Below, piece after piece: positions 23,062 to 37,400 of a stretch of DNA of 64,000 bases (the stretch's first letter is position 1; each line of letters begins with the position of its first letter). The position numbers and the translations under genes are program-made. The stretch comes from Spongospora subterranea f. sp. subterranea. Its lineage: Eukaryota > Endomyxa: Phytomyxea > Phytomyxea > Plasmodiophorida. Under the pieces are notes generated by a model, which had not been told where the DNA came from, searched no databases, and saw only the letters and a list, made by a program, of their open reading frames with translations. The DNA lies in assembly GCA_049724395.1 (NCBI GenBank), contig JAUGWO010000140.1, positions 147,786 to 211,785 of the forward strand. Reading direction: 5' to 3'.

Positions 23062-24920
23062 TTATTCTACATCGTTGTTTTTGGCAAGCTCCTTGAGCTT
23101 CTGCTCAATTGCGGATGCCTAGATGAAAAATTGAGGCGGCGGTGGAGCATAAGCAGAACATCCTCCCATACCTTATCTTTTGGGTTGACGATCAGACTGA
23201 CTCCGGTTAGAAATGAGATGCAAAACATGGCCCAAATAAAGACGCTATTGGCCCAAATATAGCGAAAAAACTTCAAGTAGAAGACTTGCGTGCCAAAAAT
23301 TGCTCTGAACATCAGTATTGCGGGCGTAAAGCTTGAAGCTGAGCACGCAGAACTGGAGAACGACGCATGAGTATCAATTGGTAGCCTTACACAGTCTTTA
23401 CCTGAACCACAGGAATGGTGCAAATCAGAATTAGCCATGTGTTAAAGAGAAATGCATTCATCATTGTGTTGCCCAACTCCATAGGGTATATCTTCATAAT
23501 CCATGGAACTCTGAGCCCTAGTCGAAAAGTTCCTTTGATTGCGCACAAGATCAAATAGAACGAATATATTCCAAACAACACAACCCCGAACAAGCTGAAT
23601 CCAGGAATCGCCGTTGCCGCTTCGATGAAAACATTGTTCAGGAATGGATCAGGGGTTTTAGGCAACACATAATAACAAATGTGCAAAACCCAGGTAAGGG
23701 ACAGAATAACTCTAATAAAAGTCAGCCTGCGCGGGTTGATGGAGACAGGCCTCAAACTTACCCAATTAAACCGAATAGCAACAAAGAAAAATACCAAACT
23801 GGGTTTCCCCCTTTCTGAAAATATGATTCTTCCAGCAGCCGTTTATCCTTCTTCAAAGCATGAAGCTCAGCTTCCAGTCGATTTTGGCTTGCCCTGTCAT
23901 TTCGGCGATTTTTCCTACTTCCTGTCCTATCGAGATCGCTTTTATCTTTTTGAAGCTCTGTCGCCAACGCTAGTAGCCCACTGGCGCGCTTTCCAATTGC
24001 GATTTTTTGCTTGGCGTATTCAATCGCAGACATAGGTATCGGTCGGGTCCGGAATTCGTTGATCATATCGAAAGGAAGCGAAACAAATCCAATTCCACAG
24101 AAAATGGTGAAGAAAAACCAGCCCAAGAACGCCAACATTGCGGCGCAAAAGACCAAAAATGAAACTTGCACTGACCATTGAACTTTCGTCACATTACAAT
24201 CCTGAATATAAGACTCAGATCAACCAAACAGAGGAGTGATTGAAGCATACGGTGGATTTATCATTCAGTTTGCTCTTTGCGATGCACTTTAACGTGTTAA
24301 ACGCTAACGGTTGGAATTTTGTTGTTAGCAGTTTTGAGTCTCTGTCGACGAGGGTCAGAGGAATCTCTGCCGTGTCAAAGAATAGCTTCATTAGAGCGAA
24401 TATCATCCCTAATATGATGACGCCTATTAGTGTATATTGAAGAGCCGTTCCAGCTTGCCCTCCCCATGCAGCGACAACATTTCCACTCCGCTCGCTATAT
24501 TGGTGACGAAACTTAATTGCCAATAACGCCCAAAAATTGAACAAATGACATCACGTACGGGTTGTTGTCGGACTCATAGAAGAAAAACGCATACGGAAGT
24601 ACAACGGTGACGCCTGCGATTATGCAGACGAAAATTCCTTGCCAGAGGACGTCCATTCTCAATCCGCCACCGGCACCATCGCCGTTGGCGACATCCAATG
24701 GCAGAGCAAGAATCGTTCCAAAGGATAGAAATAGGCCCATTACAGTGATCATTTTTGGGAAAAGCGCCATATTTGTGTCATCGGGATGGCCGAATTTGAT
24801 CACAAGTAGCACACATACTGCCACGAGAACTATCGATATCATGACGCATGTCGCGACAAGGAACCAATTCAATGAGGCCGAGGCAGTCGCCGTCGTCAAT
24901 GATGCACTTGATGTAGCCAT
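23062..24920 (-). CDS. LMBR1/LIMR-family multi-pass membrane protein
   Basis: Multi-exon gene. The start at the ATG at 24920 (MATSSASLTTATASASLNW) leads straight into helix 1. Hydrophobic helices follow throughout, with the family markers LPLDVANGDG, FFYESDNNPYVMS, SLPFDMINEFRTRP and an intracellular coiled loop (AIEYAKQKIAIGKRASGLLA through LKKDKRLLEESYF). Next come YYVLPKTPDPFLNNVFIEA, IYPMELGNTMMNAFLFNTWL and a last helix. The final exon is cytosolic (ASAIEQKLKELAKNNDVE). The order and spacing match plant LIMR proteins, which have nine helices. Animal relatives act in lysosomal cobalamin export or as lipocalin receptors; the function here is unknown. It is divergent from the dynein gene with 578 bases between starts. 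Confidence 0.88.
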
Positions 24921-25498
24921 CACCACCAATACCAAACCTGGCCGGTTGTCACGCTGTTGTGACCAGTTGGCGTTTGTGCAATTTGAGGATTCTAGAAGGA
25001 TGGCGAAATATGTTCGTATGTGTGTGGCTGTGTTTGTGTCAGTGTGTGAGTGAATAGACGGTGAACCGGTACTGGGAGCCAGTCCCAAAAACACCCAGCC
25101 TGACTCGTCATTCTGCGCATCATCCGGATCCCATGGGCGATTTCGATCGATGATAAATCATCTTTCCTCGTCACCATTCAGGATACTGCAACTTACGCGC
25201 GCACCGTATACGCTGGTCGTTAGCTTTCAGGTGCAACGTCCTACTCGATTGCAGAAAAATAAACCCGGTTTTCGTTTGGTTGAAAATAAAGCACAACGTG
25301 TAATTGATTATGAATCTTCAGAAATTGCAATTTGCGATGTATCGCTCAGGAGCAATTTGAGACATCGGAATCGCGGGACTCTCCGCTCCTGTATTTCTGC
25401 AAATCCAAAAATGTTGCCCCCTTTAGGTTGTAGGGTCACCGGTCACAGGTTATCGCCACGACTAGAATACACATAACGCACAGGTAGCTGCAGTTCTA
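24921..25498. promoter_or_regulatory. Divergent promoter interval, LMBR1 protein / dynein
   Basis: 578 bases between opposing start codons. A short GT/TG-rich stretch (about 25013-25051: TGTGTGGCTGTGTTTGTGTC) is the only sequence bias seen. No gene in it. Confidence 0.35.
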
Positions 25499-28400
25499 AT
25501 GTCGGAACTGCAGGATGGACCTGGGGGCGTATCGGAGCCATGGGATGGCGGTGAACCCGATAGCGATGATGTGCCGGGAAGGGCTGCCGATATCGTCCAT
25601 AGCCTGCCGAACGATAAAAGCGGCCCTCTTCATGGCGCCATGCTACGAAAAGGCTCCGTTCGTAGGGTGGACGAGGGTGCCGACGCCGACGAGCAAATAC
25701 CAGACGACGATGCCGTTGCATGGATATGGCAAAGAATTGTCCTGACTGGGTTCAAGAAAGATATGTGGCGAGAAGAGCATGGATTTATCGTAGCAGATTT
25801 CTTAGCATCGCCAACGATAACTCGGTTGACTGTCTTCATTGATGCTCAAGGACGAATCGCAATGTATACAGATTCGAATGCACAACTCAGTAGTATCGTC
25901 CAGATTCAATATTTCGTGAAACCCTTCGGCACAGTCGCGTTGTCGAAAGGCGACGTCAAAGAACACATCCAATACGGTATTGTTTCCGGGAACATCTTGA
26001 ACAATATATTCCATATGATGTCAAATGTGTTTGCACCAACCTTTCTGGGCAATACGTCATGGCCTACTAGCGTCAGAAAAGAGTTTAGTGGTCATGTTCA
26101 TAAATTCATGGCGAGTCTCACAGAAACCGTAATTCCATCATATCAATCGCATGGGTGTTTCTCAATGATGCTAATCTGGTCATTTAGGTGAATCACTCGA
26201 AAGGCAGCACAATTCTCTACCTGCCTCATGAAGACCTGTCTGATATTGAGGCGGCGATTGCTGACAAGGACCTGGTCCAGCGGCTAGAGTCCACATTAAT
26301 TCATTGGACCAGACAGATCAAAGAGGTTGTGACTAACCAAGAGACGTCGCATCATGTTGAGGTAAGCTTCCTCAGTATTTCTACAATGACTCTGAACAGG
26401 AGGTCTAGGAACATGGACCAATTGAGGAAATTGAGTTCTGGCGATCGCGCACTGTCGATCTTCTTGGTATTCGGAAACAGCTTGACCGACAGGGATTAAC
26501 AGATATTATTCGAGTATTGGAAGCTGTCGGGTCCACCTACCTTCGCCAATTCGAGATCCTTAAAGGGATGATTCAGTCGGGTTCCCAGGAGGCCGACGAC
26601 AATTTACTGATATTTAGAGACTCTTGCTGAGCCTTGTAATAAGCTAAGGACTTCGGCGCCATCGAAAATATCGCCTTTGTTTCCAGAGATTCTGAACCTT
26701 ATTCGAAATATTTGGAGCAATTCGAAATATTACAATACCAATGAAAGACTGACGGGTTTGCTACGAAAGGTCTCCTCACAGATCATTCGTCAATGTACAG
26801 GAGCTATAGATCTTTTGGAGATCTTTAATGGCGACGCAGACGTTAGTATGCTGCATCTTCGAGAATCAATTAACTGTGGCGTTGAATGGCGTTCCGTATA
26901 TGAGATAAACGCAGAGGAAGTTCGAAAGACCAACCCAAAAGCGTGGTCAGTGGACCCTTCATCAATCTTCGCCCAAATAGAGGCATTTGTACAGCGATGT
27001 AGAGAATTGTTAGAGGTTTGCGAAGGTCAAGTACAATTTGCAAGAAAGTCGTCATTGTCCCCAACTGGGAAGATCGAACTTCCAGTTTTTGGGGGATCTC
27101 GCGGCCAAGAGGTAGAGAAAGCCATGTACGACATTGAAGACGCGTTCGAGAAGCATATTGAGAGACTGCGGTCGCTCGACTATAATATCCTAGACGTGAA
27201 AGCGACTAATTGGCATGATGATTATAATTTCTTCAAGAACGGTATCAAAGACCTTGAGGTGATGATGACCAACGTCATATCTTCGGCATTTGACAGCGCG
27301 TCAACGGTTGCAAGTGGCGTGGAACTACTGGAGTCGTTTGCCTCTGTTGCCAAGCGTCCATCCATGAAGACGGTTCTAAATCGCAAAACGGCAGACGTCT
27401 TCTCGATGCTAAAGGCGGACATATTAGCTGTTAAGCGTGATTTCGATCATCACCACAGTCAGCCACCACTCCCACCTTGCCAGCCCAGGTTCGCTGGCCG
27501 AGCTTTATGGGCGCGAGGACTATCCAGAAGATGTTTGTCTCACCGCGCCATTGTTAACCGCGCTGCCTGTCTCGTGAACGACAATTCCAGAGAATGTCGT
27601 GATGCGTATTTGGCCCTGGATCAAGTGGTTAGCGTCCTGGAGGTATACCAGAAGCAAATGCATTCCGAATTTGTCGACTACGTCGACGAAATGAACACCC
27701 TCATCCCGTTTTGCCCAACGCTTCGAACAGCCCCTGCTGCGTCTAAGCTCAAGCGCCACTGAGCAATCAGGAAATCATCTCGAGGTAACCCGTCTGGTCA
27801 TTGTCCTTGGGGCCAACCCCTGACACATTCCCCGAACGCTCAGGCTAATTTCGACGAGGTCATTCTACGTGTGTTCGATGAAGTATCGTATTGGAACCAG
27901 TTCTCCGGTAGTGAATATACAGTCCCATACGCGGCCCATGAGATCGCTGGACTCCATGATCCCATGAGGACACTCTACCAGAACATCATGCTGGTCGTGC
28001 GCGAGTACAACGCAGTTGTTGATGCGCTAACCAGCGATGAGCGTCAGCTGTTCGCCGACCATATGAGGAAGGTCGATCGACGGCTGAACCCTGGACTCAC
28101 CAAGCTGACGTGGTCCAAACGACATGTCAAAGAGTTCTTCGTCAAGGTCTGCCGGGATCAATGCCGGGATGTGTCAGCGTTGATCTCGGCGTTCCACGGG
28201 CACCATCAGAGCATCATGTCGAACTGCAAGAAGATTGCGGCGACGTCTGTCATCGCCATCGAAAAGAATATCGTCTACACTGATACGATGTTCAAAGAGG
28301 CTCAAAGCAGGCATCGAGCTGCGTAAGTTTCAAAAATCATGGTTTCCAGCATTGACGGCAGCTAAACATTGGCAACAGGGTCGAAGTTGAATTAGCTGAG

Positions 28401-31400
28401 GTCCATCAAGATATTGTGTCGCGAATGAACCAATGCTATGAAGTCTTCAAGGATGCACCGTCCGATGTTCAACGATCTTGGGCATCGTATATTCGACGAA
28501 TTGATCGACATGTCGAATCAGCGCTGAGGCAGATGGTGAAGCGATCTATGATGGAGTTATCCAAAGCAATAGCAGGAGATGCAAAGAAAGAGACTCAAGC
28601 GTTATTCAAAGTCGCCATGGTTCTTGACGAAGGTCCTGCTGCACAAACCTCAACAGTTGCGTTCCGCCCTAACATGTCCGACCTGACCAATCTTGTCAAC
28701 GACATATCTCGAAAGCTGATGAACACTGTTAAGGTGATTCCACGATTGACTGATATATTGGAATACAAACGAAAAAAGAAGAACGCAGTTGTGGTCACTA
28801 TAAATGGCGACGGTCCTGGCACCTCGTCTACTACCTCTCAGTCAACGCAACCAGCTGTGCAACAGCCGGAATGGAACCCATCTCAAGATATTGAATCAAC
28901 AACGATCCTGCCATCAGATGCAGCCAATGATTCGCCTAACTTCTATGATGCAATTGCTAATGACGAAGATGTGCTGAAAACCTTCGTGGCCATCATTCAA
29001 GGAATGAGGAATGTTACGACCGATATCAGTGAACTTGTGGCATACTGGAAGGATGCCTACAGGTAATGGGATCGAGCGTTGCAAATATTACCTCATCTGA
29101 ACGAAATGGGGTTGCTACAGATCAGCGTGGGATCTGGATAAAGATGCTTATATGAGACGATATGCTAATACCAAGCGTCCATTTTCATCTTATGATATGG
29201 ACATCACCCGATATCGATCAATGCAGGAAGATATACAGAGTGAGGACCCGATACGAACTGTCAGGTTCATCAAGATTGACTGCGCGTTGCTGAAATCGGC
29301 GCTCGTTAGCCACTGCATCGATTGGCAGAACAGGCTGACGTCATTGCTGCATGCAAACTCTCTTGCTGAACTACAGACACTTCATGAACTGATATCATCG
29401 ACTTCGGAGCAATTGTTGCACGAACCAACTGATCTCAACCAGCTTGGGACAGGGTTGAACTTGCTTGCGAAAATGAAGAAAGAGGTGCGGGTTGGAACCT
29501 GTTAAAACCCTCAAAATCGTTGATTTGGCTGTTTTTCACATAGATATCATTGATTGATGCCAGGTTTGATCCTGTCGATGATATGTTCAGGACATTAACC
29601 AAATTCGGGGTCACATTGTCCGATGAAGAGAAAGAGATGTTGGATGATCTTCGTCCATCTTGGGCGACATTCTTAACAACTATGCGAACTGCTGATGTCA
29701 TGTTAACTCAAGTCAAAAATTCCATGAAAAGAGGCCTAGAGATGTCGCTCGATACATTTAATGAAACTGTTGCCGACAGCCGTCGATTATTCCAAGGTAA
29801 GCCAGGTCAATCGCAGTCGATTGCGGATGTTAACCACCGACTCGGCCTATAGGGTCAGACGTGTTTAAAGCTACTGCTGCTGCTGACGAAACTGCTGGAT
29901 TTGAGACAGCACTTATTCTTGTAGAATCATGGAAAAAAAAGGTGTCGGATTTCAGATCTCAGGCCGCAGCTATGAAGGCGGGTTTAGATATATTCGGAAT
30001 TGTTCAACCAGTTTACAAAGATCTGGAAGACACTGAAAGGGATCTACAGTTATTGGACACTATTTGGCAGGTAACTGTTCGGCGATTGTCTTTGTTTAGA
30101 TAAGTGAGCTGAAGGCTAATCAACATTGCAGTTAACCGCTGAATGGGAGTCTTATTGGCAAGGATGTCGAAATGGTGTTTTCCGCGATCTGAATAGCGAT
30201 GATATGGATTTGAAAGCAACTGATATTCAAAATCGAGTGGTGAAATTGGCAAAGACAATGAAGAAATGGCCTGTCTGGAACGCCCTCAGAGAAAATATTG
30301 AACGGTTCCGAGTGATGATGCCACTCGTTAAGGATTTAAAAAACCCTGCTATGAGAGAACGCCATTGGCAAGAATTGAAAGATGAAGTACAGGATAGCCA
30401 ATTTGAACCAGATAGCGAGACGTTTACACTTGGTAAACTCTTCGAGCTGGGGGTACATCAACATGCTGAAACTATCAGCGCTTTGTCGGCTATTGCGTCA
30501 AGAGAATTTAGCATCGAAGAAACTCTTGCCGACATCGCTGAGAAATGGCGAATTATGATTATCGATATTGCGGTTTATAAGGAGGGGAGGTATAATGAGC
30601 AGCTGTGAGGCTATTATAATTTACTGTTTGACCACAATGCCGGTTAGATATCGAAGAATCGTGTCCACCGATGACCTATTTCAGACTCTAGAAGACAATC
30701 ACGTATCTCTGTCATCAATGAAGAATTCTCCTCACTACATAACATTTGAAGAGGTATATGTTTTATTAATGATGACCATACTGTTGACCAATTTATAGTC
30801 CATTAACTTGTGGATTCGACGCCTGAACGAAATTTCCGAGTGTATAGAAGTTGTTTTGGCAGTTCAGCGCCAGTGGATGTATCTTGAGTCAATATTCGTT
30901 GGTAAGGAGCACTTGGGATATATTGTTTAGTTTGAAATCTTATTGGTGATCGCAGGCTCAGAAGATATCCGGAAACAACTCCCAGTCGAATCCGCGCTCT
31001 TCGAGAATGTAAATGGAAGCTGGATCGAAATAATGGACCGCTGGGATTCTGTTAAAGTAGTGTTGGCTTGCGTGGAACATGAAGGGCAGATAGACAGATT
31101 GCAGCGCATGAAGGCAACACTAGAAAAAATACAAAAATCCCTCGACCAATACCTGGAAAAAAAAAGACAGGTTTGAGCAATCATCAGATTTACGCCAGAA
31201 ATCCCATCGTTGCTTCAGATATTTCCCCGGTTTTATTTCTTATCGGATGATGATCTGTTGGAGGTTCTTGGACAGACCAGAGATCCTAGTCAAGTTCAGA
31301 AACACGTCAAAAAGTGCTTCGCCGCTATTCATCGCTTAGAAATGCAATCACGAGACCGCGAAGGAGCCAGCAATACCGTCGTCAAAGCATGGGATGTTAT

Positions 31401-34400
31401 CGGAATGATTGCGGAGGTGTTCTAATATGCACAACGCTTCAAACTCACAATTGTTGAATTCATTGCATTTTAGGATGGTGAGCATGTTCGATTTCTTTAC
31501 GGTATTGCAGCGCAAGGTCCAGTTGAGTTATGGCTGATTAAAGTTGAGAAGTCTATGCGGGAAACGCTTCGTAAACATATGCAAGAAGCAGTAATTACTG
31601 TACAAAAATCCATGTCGAAAAGAGAGAACTGGATTCGATCAACAATTGGGCAACTCTTGATCACATCAGGACAGGTACATCGGATGATTTGTCAGCTCAT
31701 AGTTATTTATCCAGGATGTAGGTTGCCTGGACGATGGAATGCACAAAAGCGCTTCAAGATCCACTTAAAGCAAGGAAAGCTTTAAAACAGCTAAGAAATA
31801 AGTGGTATAGGTAAGAAACAAGGAATCAAATTACTCAAAGTGATTGTCCTCTTTACAGATACCTAGAGCGATTGACAGTATTGATTCGAGGTGACCTTTC
31901 GTCAGTTGATCGCCTGAAGTTGGTCGCGCTGATCACGATCGAAGTTCATGCACGTGACGTCCTTGAAAAAATGTTGAAGCATGGAGTGACGTCTACTAAT
32001 GAATTCCAATGGACATCACAGCTTAGATTTTATTATGACAAAAGCGAAGGCGACTATGGTGAATGTCAAGTTCGACAAACCACCACCACGTTTGCCTATG
32101 GATACGAATATCAAGGAAACAATGGACGATTAGTCGTAACACCCTTAACGGATAGATGCTACTTAACGTTGACAACAGCGCTTCACTTGTATGGTTCAAT
32201 AGCTTGTCCATTAAATACAAGAAACCTTAGTATTTTCCCAATTTCAGACATCTGGGAGGATCTCCACAAGGACCAGCAGGAACAGGGAAAACAGAGACAG
32301 TGAAGGATCTTGGAAAAGCGCTTGGGAATTTTGTCATTGTCTTCAACTGCTCTGATGCGATGGACTATAAATCGTTAGCTACATTGTAAGGTCTAGCTCT
32401 GTCGTCGTACCTGGGCTAATACGTATCGCCTACAGGTACTCTGGTTTGGCACAAACTGGCGCCTGGGGGTGCTTTGATGAATTCAACAGAATTTTGATCG
32501 AAGTTTTGAGTGTAATAGCTCAGCAGATCGCATCGATATTCCATGCTGTTTCCGAAAACAAGGAATATTTTTCGTTTGAAGGTGTGCAAATCAAACTGAA
32601 CCGTTCTGTTGGAATCTTTATCACTATGAACCCGGGGTAGGCGAGCATATCTTCCTAATCTTCTGGTTTTAACATCACTTTTCCTGTTAGATACGCTGGC
32701 AGGACCGAATTACCAGATAACCTCAAATCGTTATTCCGACCTGTCGCCATGATGGTTCCAGATTTTGCCCTCATTGCCGAAATTATGCTTCAAGCTGAAG
32801 GGTTCAAAGAGGCTCGTCCAATGGCTCGCAAAATTGTGACGCTGTACAACCTGATGGAACAACAGCTGTCTAAGCAAGAACATTATGATTTCGGTCTACG
32901 CGCTGTAAAATCGGTTTTGAACAGAGCCGGAGCAATATCTCGGGAAACCCAAGACGCTAATGAAGAGGTGTGCCAGATCATGGCTAATCTCGATACACTT
33001 GCTAATTTCTCGATTAGGTCGTTTTGAATCGCGCCCTTCGTGACATGAACATTCCTAAGTTCGTTGCTGAAGACACCAAATTGTTCAACGGATTGATGTT
33101 GGATCTGTTTCCTGGGCTTGATGCCCCAGTGTTCAATCAGAAATCCTTAGAAGATGCAATCAAGGTGAACACTCATTTTTTGTTTATAACTCATTCTTGA
33201 CGAATGTGTTAATATAGGAGGAATTAGTTCTGGAATCACTGCAACCTTCTCCAGCCCTCATCTATAAAATTCTCCAACTTTATGAATCTAAAAGGACAAG
33301 ACACGGCAACATGGTGGTTGGAGAAACTTTATCTGGGAAAACGACAGCTTGGAAAATATTACAGCATACTCTCACCAGCCTTTCCTCACGCAATGAGCCG
33401 GGATTCAAGAAGGTGAATATACCTGAACTTATTTATAGAGGGGCTCATGCCGTTTTAGGTGGAAACATTTATAATCAATCCCAAGACAGTGGACAACAAT
33501 GAATTATATGGTTCATATGATTTGAATACTCGCGAATGGTCAGACGGAATTATAGCATCGATCCTAAGGAAATGTTGCTCCAGTGAATCCGACAGCGAGA
33601 AATGGATCGTTCTAGATGGGCCAGTTGATACTCTATGGATTGAGTCAATGAACACCGTTCTGGATGACAACAAGATCCTAACTTTGATCAACGGAGATAG
33701 AATTGCGTTAACACCAACAATATCGCTTCTATTTGAAGTTCAGAATCTTTGCCAAGCATCTCCGGCTACAGTCTCTCGTGCCGGCATGGTATATTTTGAC
33801 AAAGATGGAATCGGATGGCAGCCTTTCATTACTAGCTGGGTGAACCGCAAAGACCCAGACCAATCTGAGCTGCTTCAAACGCTCTTCAAAACCATTGTGG
33901 CTCCATTACTCCAGTTTAAAAGTACATCTGATCTGCGAGAACTAGTGTCGATTACAGATTTCAACGCCGTGCAATCACTGACTCGCCTTTATGATGCTCT
34001 CGCTGTTCCGAGCAACGGGGTCGAATTACCCTCTCCTTCAAACGGTAAAGACGTTTATCGATTTGCTGTTTTATCTGGGAAATCATGCGTTTTTGGAATA
34101 GCTGGAGCCGAGTTCAGCAATAGTTCGCGAGCTCGTATGATTGAGTCGTGGCTGTTATTTTCTTGTGTCTGGTCGGTCGGAGCTGCATTGGATGACGCTG
34201 GTCGCCTGAGGATCGACGAATGGCTTCGTGAGATGGAGGCTTCGTTTCCTGGGCTCAACACTGTTTACGACTATGTCGTCGACGGCGCCAAGAAAGATTG
34301 GGTAACATGGGAAGAAAGGATGCCCAACTCTTGGTCTCCACCACCAAACGTTCCTATGTAATTTACCATAGAAATTATCGGTAATATCGGGGCTTTTACC

Positions 34401-37400
34401 AATAGTGTTGCAGGTACTCCTTAGTGGTTCCTACTGTAGATACGGTTAGGAATGGCTTCCTTGGTACAACTCTTTTATCTACAAAGCATCCAGTTTTATT
34501 TGTGGGTGGAACCGGAACTGGAAAGACCGTGTTGGCCCATTCTCTGTTATCTGCTGTTGACGGTTCGAGGACTTTAACAATGACGTTAAATTTTTCATCG
34601 GTGACAAGCTCTTTGATCACTCAATCGATGCTTGAAAGCAGAATGGAAAAAAGGCAGAGGAATAGTTTCGGACCTCTTAATGGACGAACAAAACTTGTTG
34701 TGTTCGTTGATGATTTGAACATGCCAACGCCTGATGCATTTGGATCTCAGCCTCCAAATGAGCTCTTAAGACAATACATCGACTGGGGAGGATGGTATGA
34801 CAGATCAAAACAAACTTTGAAAGTCATACTTGACATGCAGGTATCACACAGCATTTTGTTGAGACCTCAGTTTTGATGAGAAAATAGGTTTTCGGCGCGA
34901 TGGGGCAACCAGGTGGAGGCCGTAGTGTCATCTCGTCAAGGCTTCAAAGCCGATTCAACCTTATCAACATTCCTTTTCCTAGTGATCTGCAAATCCGTCG
35001 GATATTCGGTGTGGTCATTGCCTCAAAGTTGTCAACTTTTGATGAACAAGTTAGACATATCGTTTTCCTGGTATACCATTTTTGATATCAGAACCCATTA
35101 GGTAAAGCCACTCGCGTCCATTTGCACAGATGCAACTCTAGATCTATACAAGAAGGTCGTCGATACCTTTTTGCCGATACCATCAAAACCGCATTATATG
35201 TTCAACTTACGTGATATGACCAAGGTGAGGTTGATAAAGGGTAGGCTGTTGACTCTCCTTTAATTTTAGTGCCAGGTTACGGAAGGTCTGTTGAGGGCCG
35301 ACCAAAACCTATTTGACACTCGAGAAAGCATAATTAGACTTTGGGTGCACGAATGCATGAGAGTATTCCATGACAGACTAATCAATCTCGCCGATAGAAC
35401 AATGTTTCAAATCATTGGTTTCTCAGCAATTAGATACATTATTTGCAACCTCATGGGGCAACCTTTTCGGAACTTCGGAAGAGGACCCTTTATTTGGAAC
35501 ATTTCTGTCAGAGGTATTACGGATTTCAGCGCATTATATTGATAATAATCTCGTTCTCTTAGTCATTGCTTGACGAGCAAAACAGCAATACTTATCAAGA
35601 AATGCCAGATCGCAGCGCTGTAAAAACGTTTGTCAGCGAGAAATTAGAATTCTACAATATGTTCCCTGGAAATGCAGCAATGAACCTTGTTTTGTTTGAT
35701 GACGCGGTGGAACATATTACACGAATTTTCAGAATTATTTCCCAGCCAAGAGGAAATGCTCTTCTGATCGGTGTTGGAGGGAGTGGAAGGCAGAGCCTCA
35801 CTCGGTTGGCAGCCTATATTGCGGAGGTAGGCATACCGTATGCCCTTTTTGTTTTAGTTGAACTTTGTGCCGATTAGGTCCCGGTTGTTCAAGTTGAAAC
35901 AACTCAATCATACAGACCGATTGATTTTAGGGAAGACTTGAAAGCATTATATCAGTTCTGCAGGTGTTAGTGGGCAACGCTCCGTTTTCTTGATGACGGA
36001 CACGCAACTGGTCCATCCTTCATTCCTTGAAGATATTAATAACATGTTAACGTCGGGGGAGATACCTAATTTGTTCCCTCCGGAAGAATTGTCTCCCATT
36101 CTTGAAGCCCTTAGGTCGACAAGCTTACTCAAAAGAAGTCAATTATCGCTAACCCCCAGCTTTAGGCCTCAGCTGTCCGATAACGCGAAATATCAGACCG
36201 ACGACGGGCTGTACTCGTACTTCGTTGAACTGGTACGCCAGCGCGTGAATGTAGTGCTGTGCATGTCCCCGGTCGGTTCTGCGTTCCGTGATCGAGTTCG
36301 AATGTATCCCGCACTAGTCAACAACACGACCATCGATTATTTTGGCCCTTGGCCTGAGAAAGCGCTTCAAGAAGTCGCTTCAAAGTTTCTTGGTGACGTT
36401 GATCTGAGTTATTCAGGTAACGATGCTGCCGTACAGGTACGAGATTTTCTCCTGGTTATCGTGTAATGCGATATTCATGGCTGGTTAATATAGAAACAAC
36501 TGGCAGGCATATTTTGCACTGCTCACCTGTCTGTTCAAGACAGTGCTAATCAGATGGCGCAAGAACTCCTGAGGTTTACATATGTTACACCAACCAACTA
36601 CCTGGATTTGGTAACAGGATATCGACGTTTGTTAATCGATAAGCGAGCATCACTCTGTGAATCTGCCGATAAGCTCAGAAACGGCCTTAGTAAGCTCGAT
36701 GAGAGTAGAAAGCAAGTAGCAGAAATGACGGTTGAGCTTGAAGAAAAGAGAAAAATCGTTGCCCTGAAAAAAAATGATTGTGAGAAACTTTTGGTCGAAA
36801 TCGTATCTCAGCAGCGGGCGGCTGACGAACAAAGAAAGCAGGTAGCAGCCATCAAAGGTTTCACCAATTAGATTACTGAAAACCTTTAGGTTGAAATCGA
36901 AGCAGCCAAGACGTCAACTGAGGAGAAGGAGTGCCAAAGTATCGCTGGCTCTGCACAATCGGACCTAGAAAAAGCGATGCCCGCCCTTGAGCGAGCAGTC
37001 GCTGCCTTGGATCGTCTTGATAAAACTGCTATCACAGAAGTCAAGTCTTATACAAAAACCTCCTCCGATTGTTGCAAGGGTAATGAGTGCGGTTATGGTT
37101 GTAATGGGGAAAGAGGTCAGTCAGAACCATTGATTTTTCGCCATTTTTATTTACCATTGCGTAAGGCGTCTTGGACAACTGCAAAAAAAGAACTCAGCGA
37201 TGCAAATTTCCTGCTGCGACTCAAAACATTTGACAAAGACAACATTCCGTCTGCAACTTTGAAAAAAATTTCGAAATTTACCGCGGCGAAAGATTTTACA
37301 GCTGATAATGTTAGCAAGAAGAGTTTGGCTGCTGGCGCCATGTGTGATTGGGTCATTGCCATGGAAATTTATGCGCTTACTTTCAGAACTGTTGCACCAA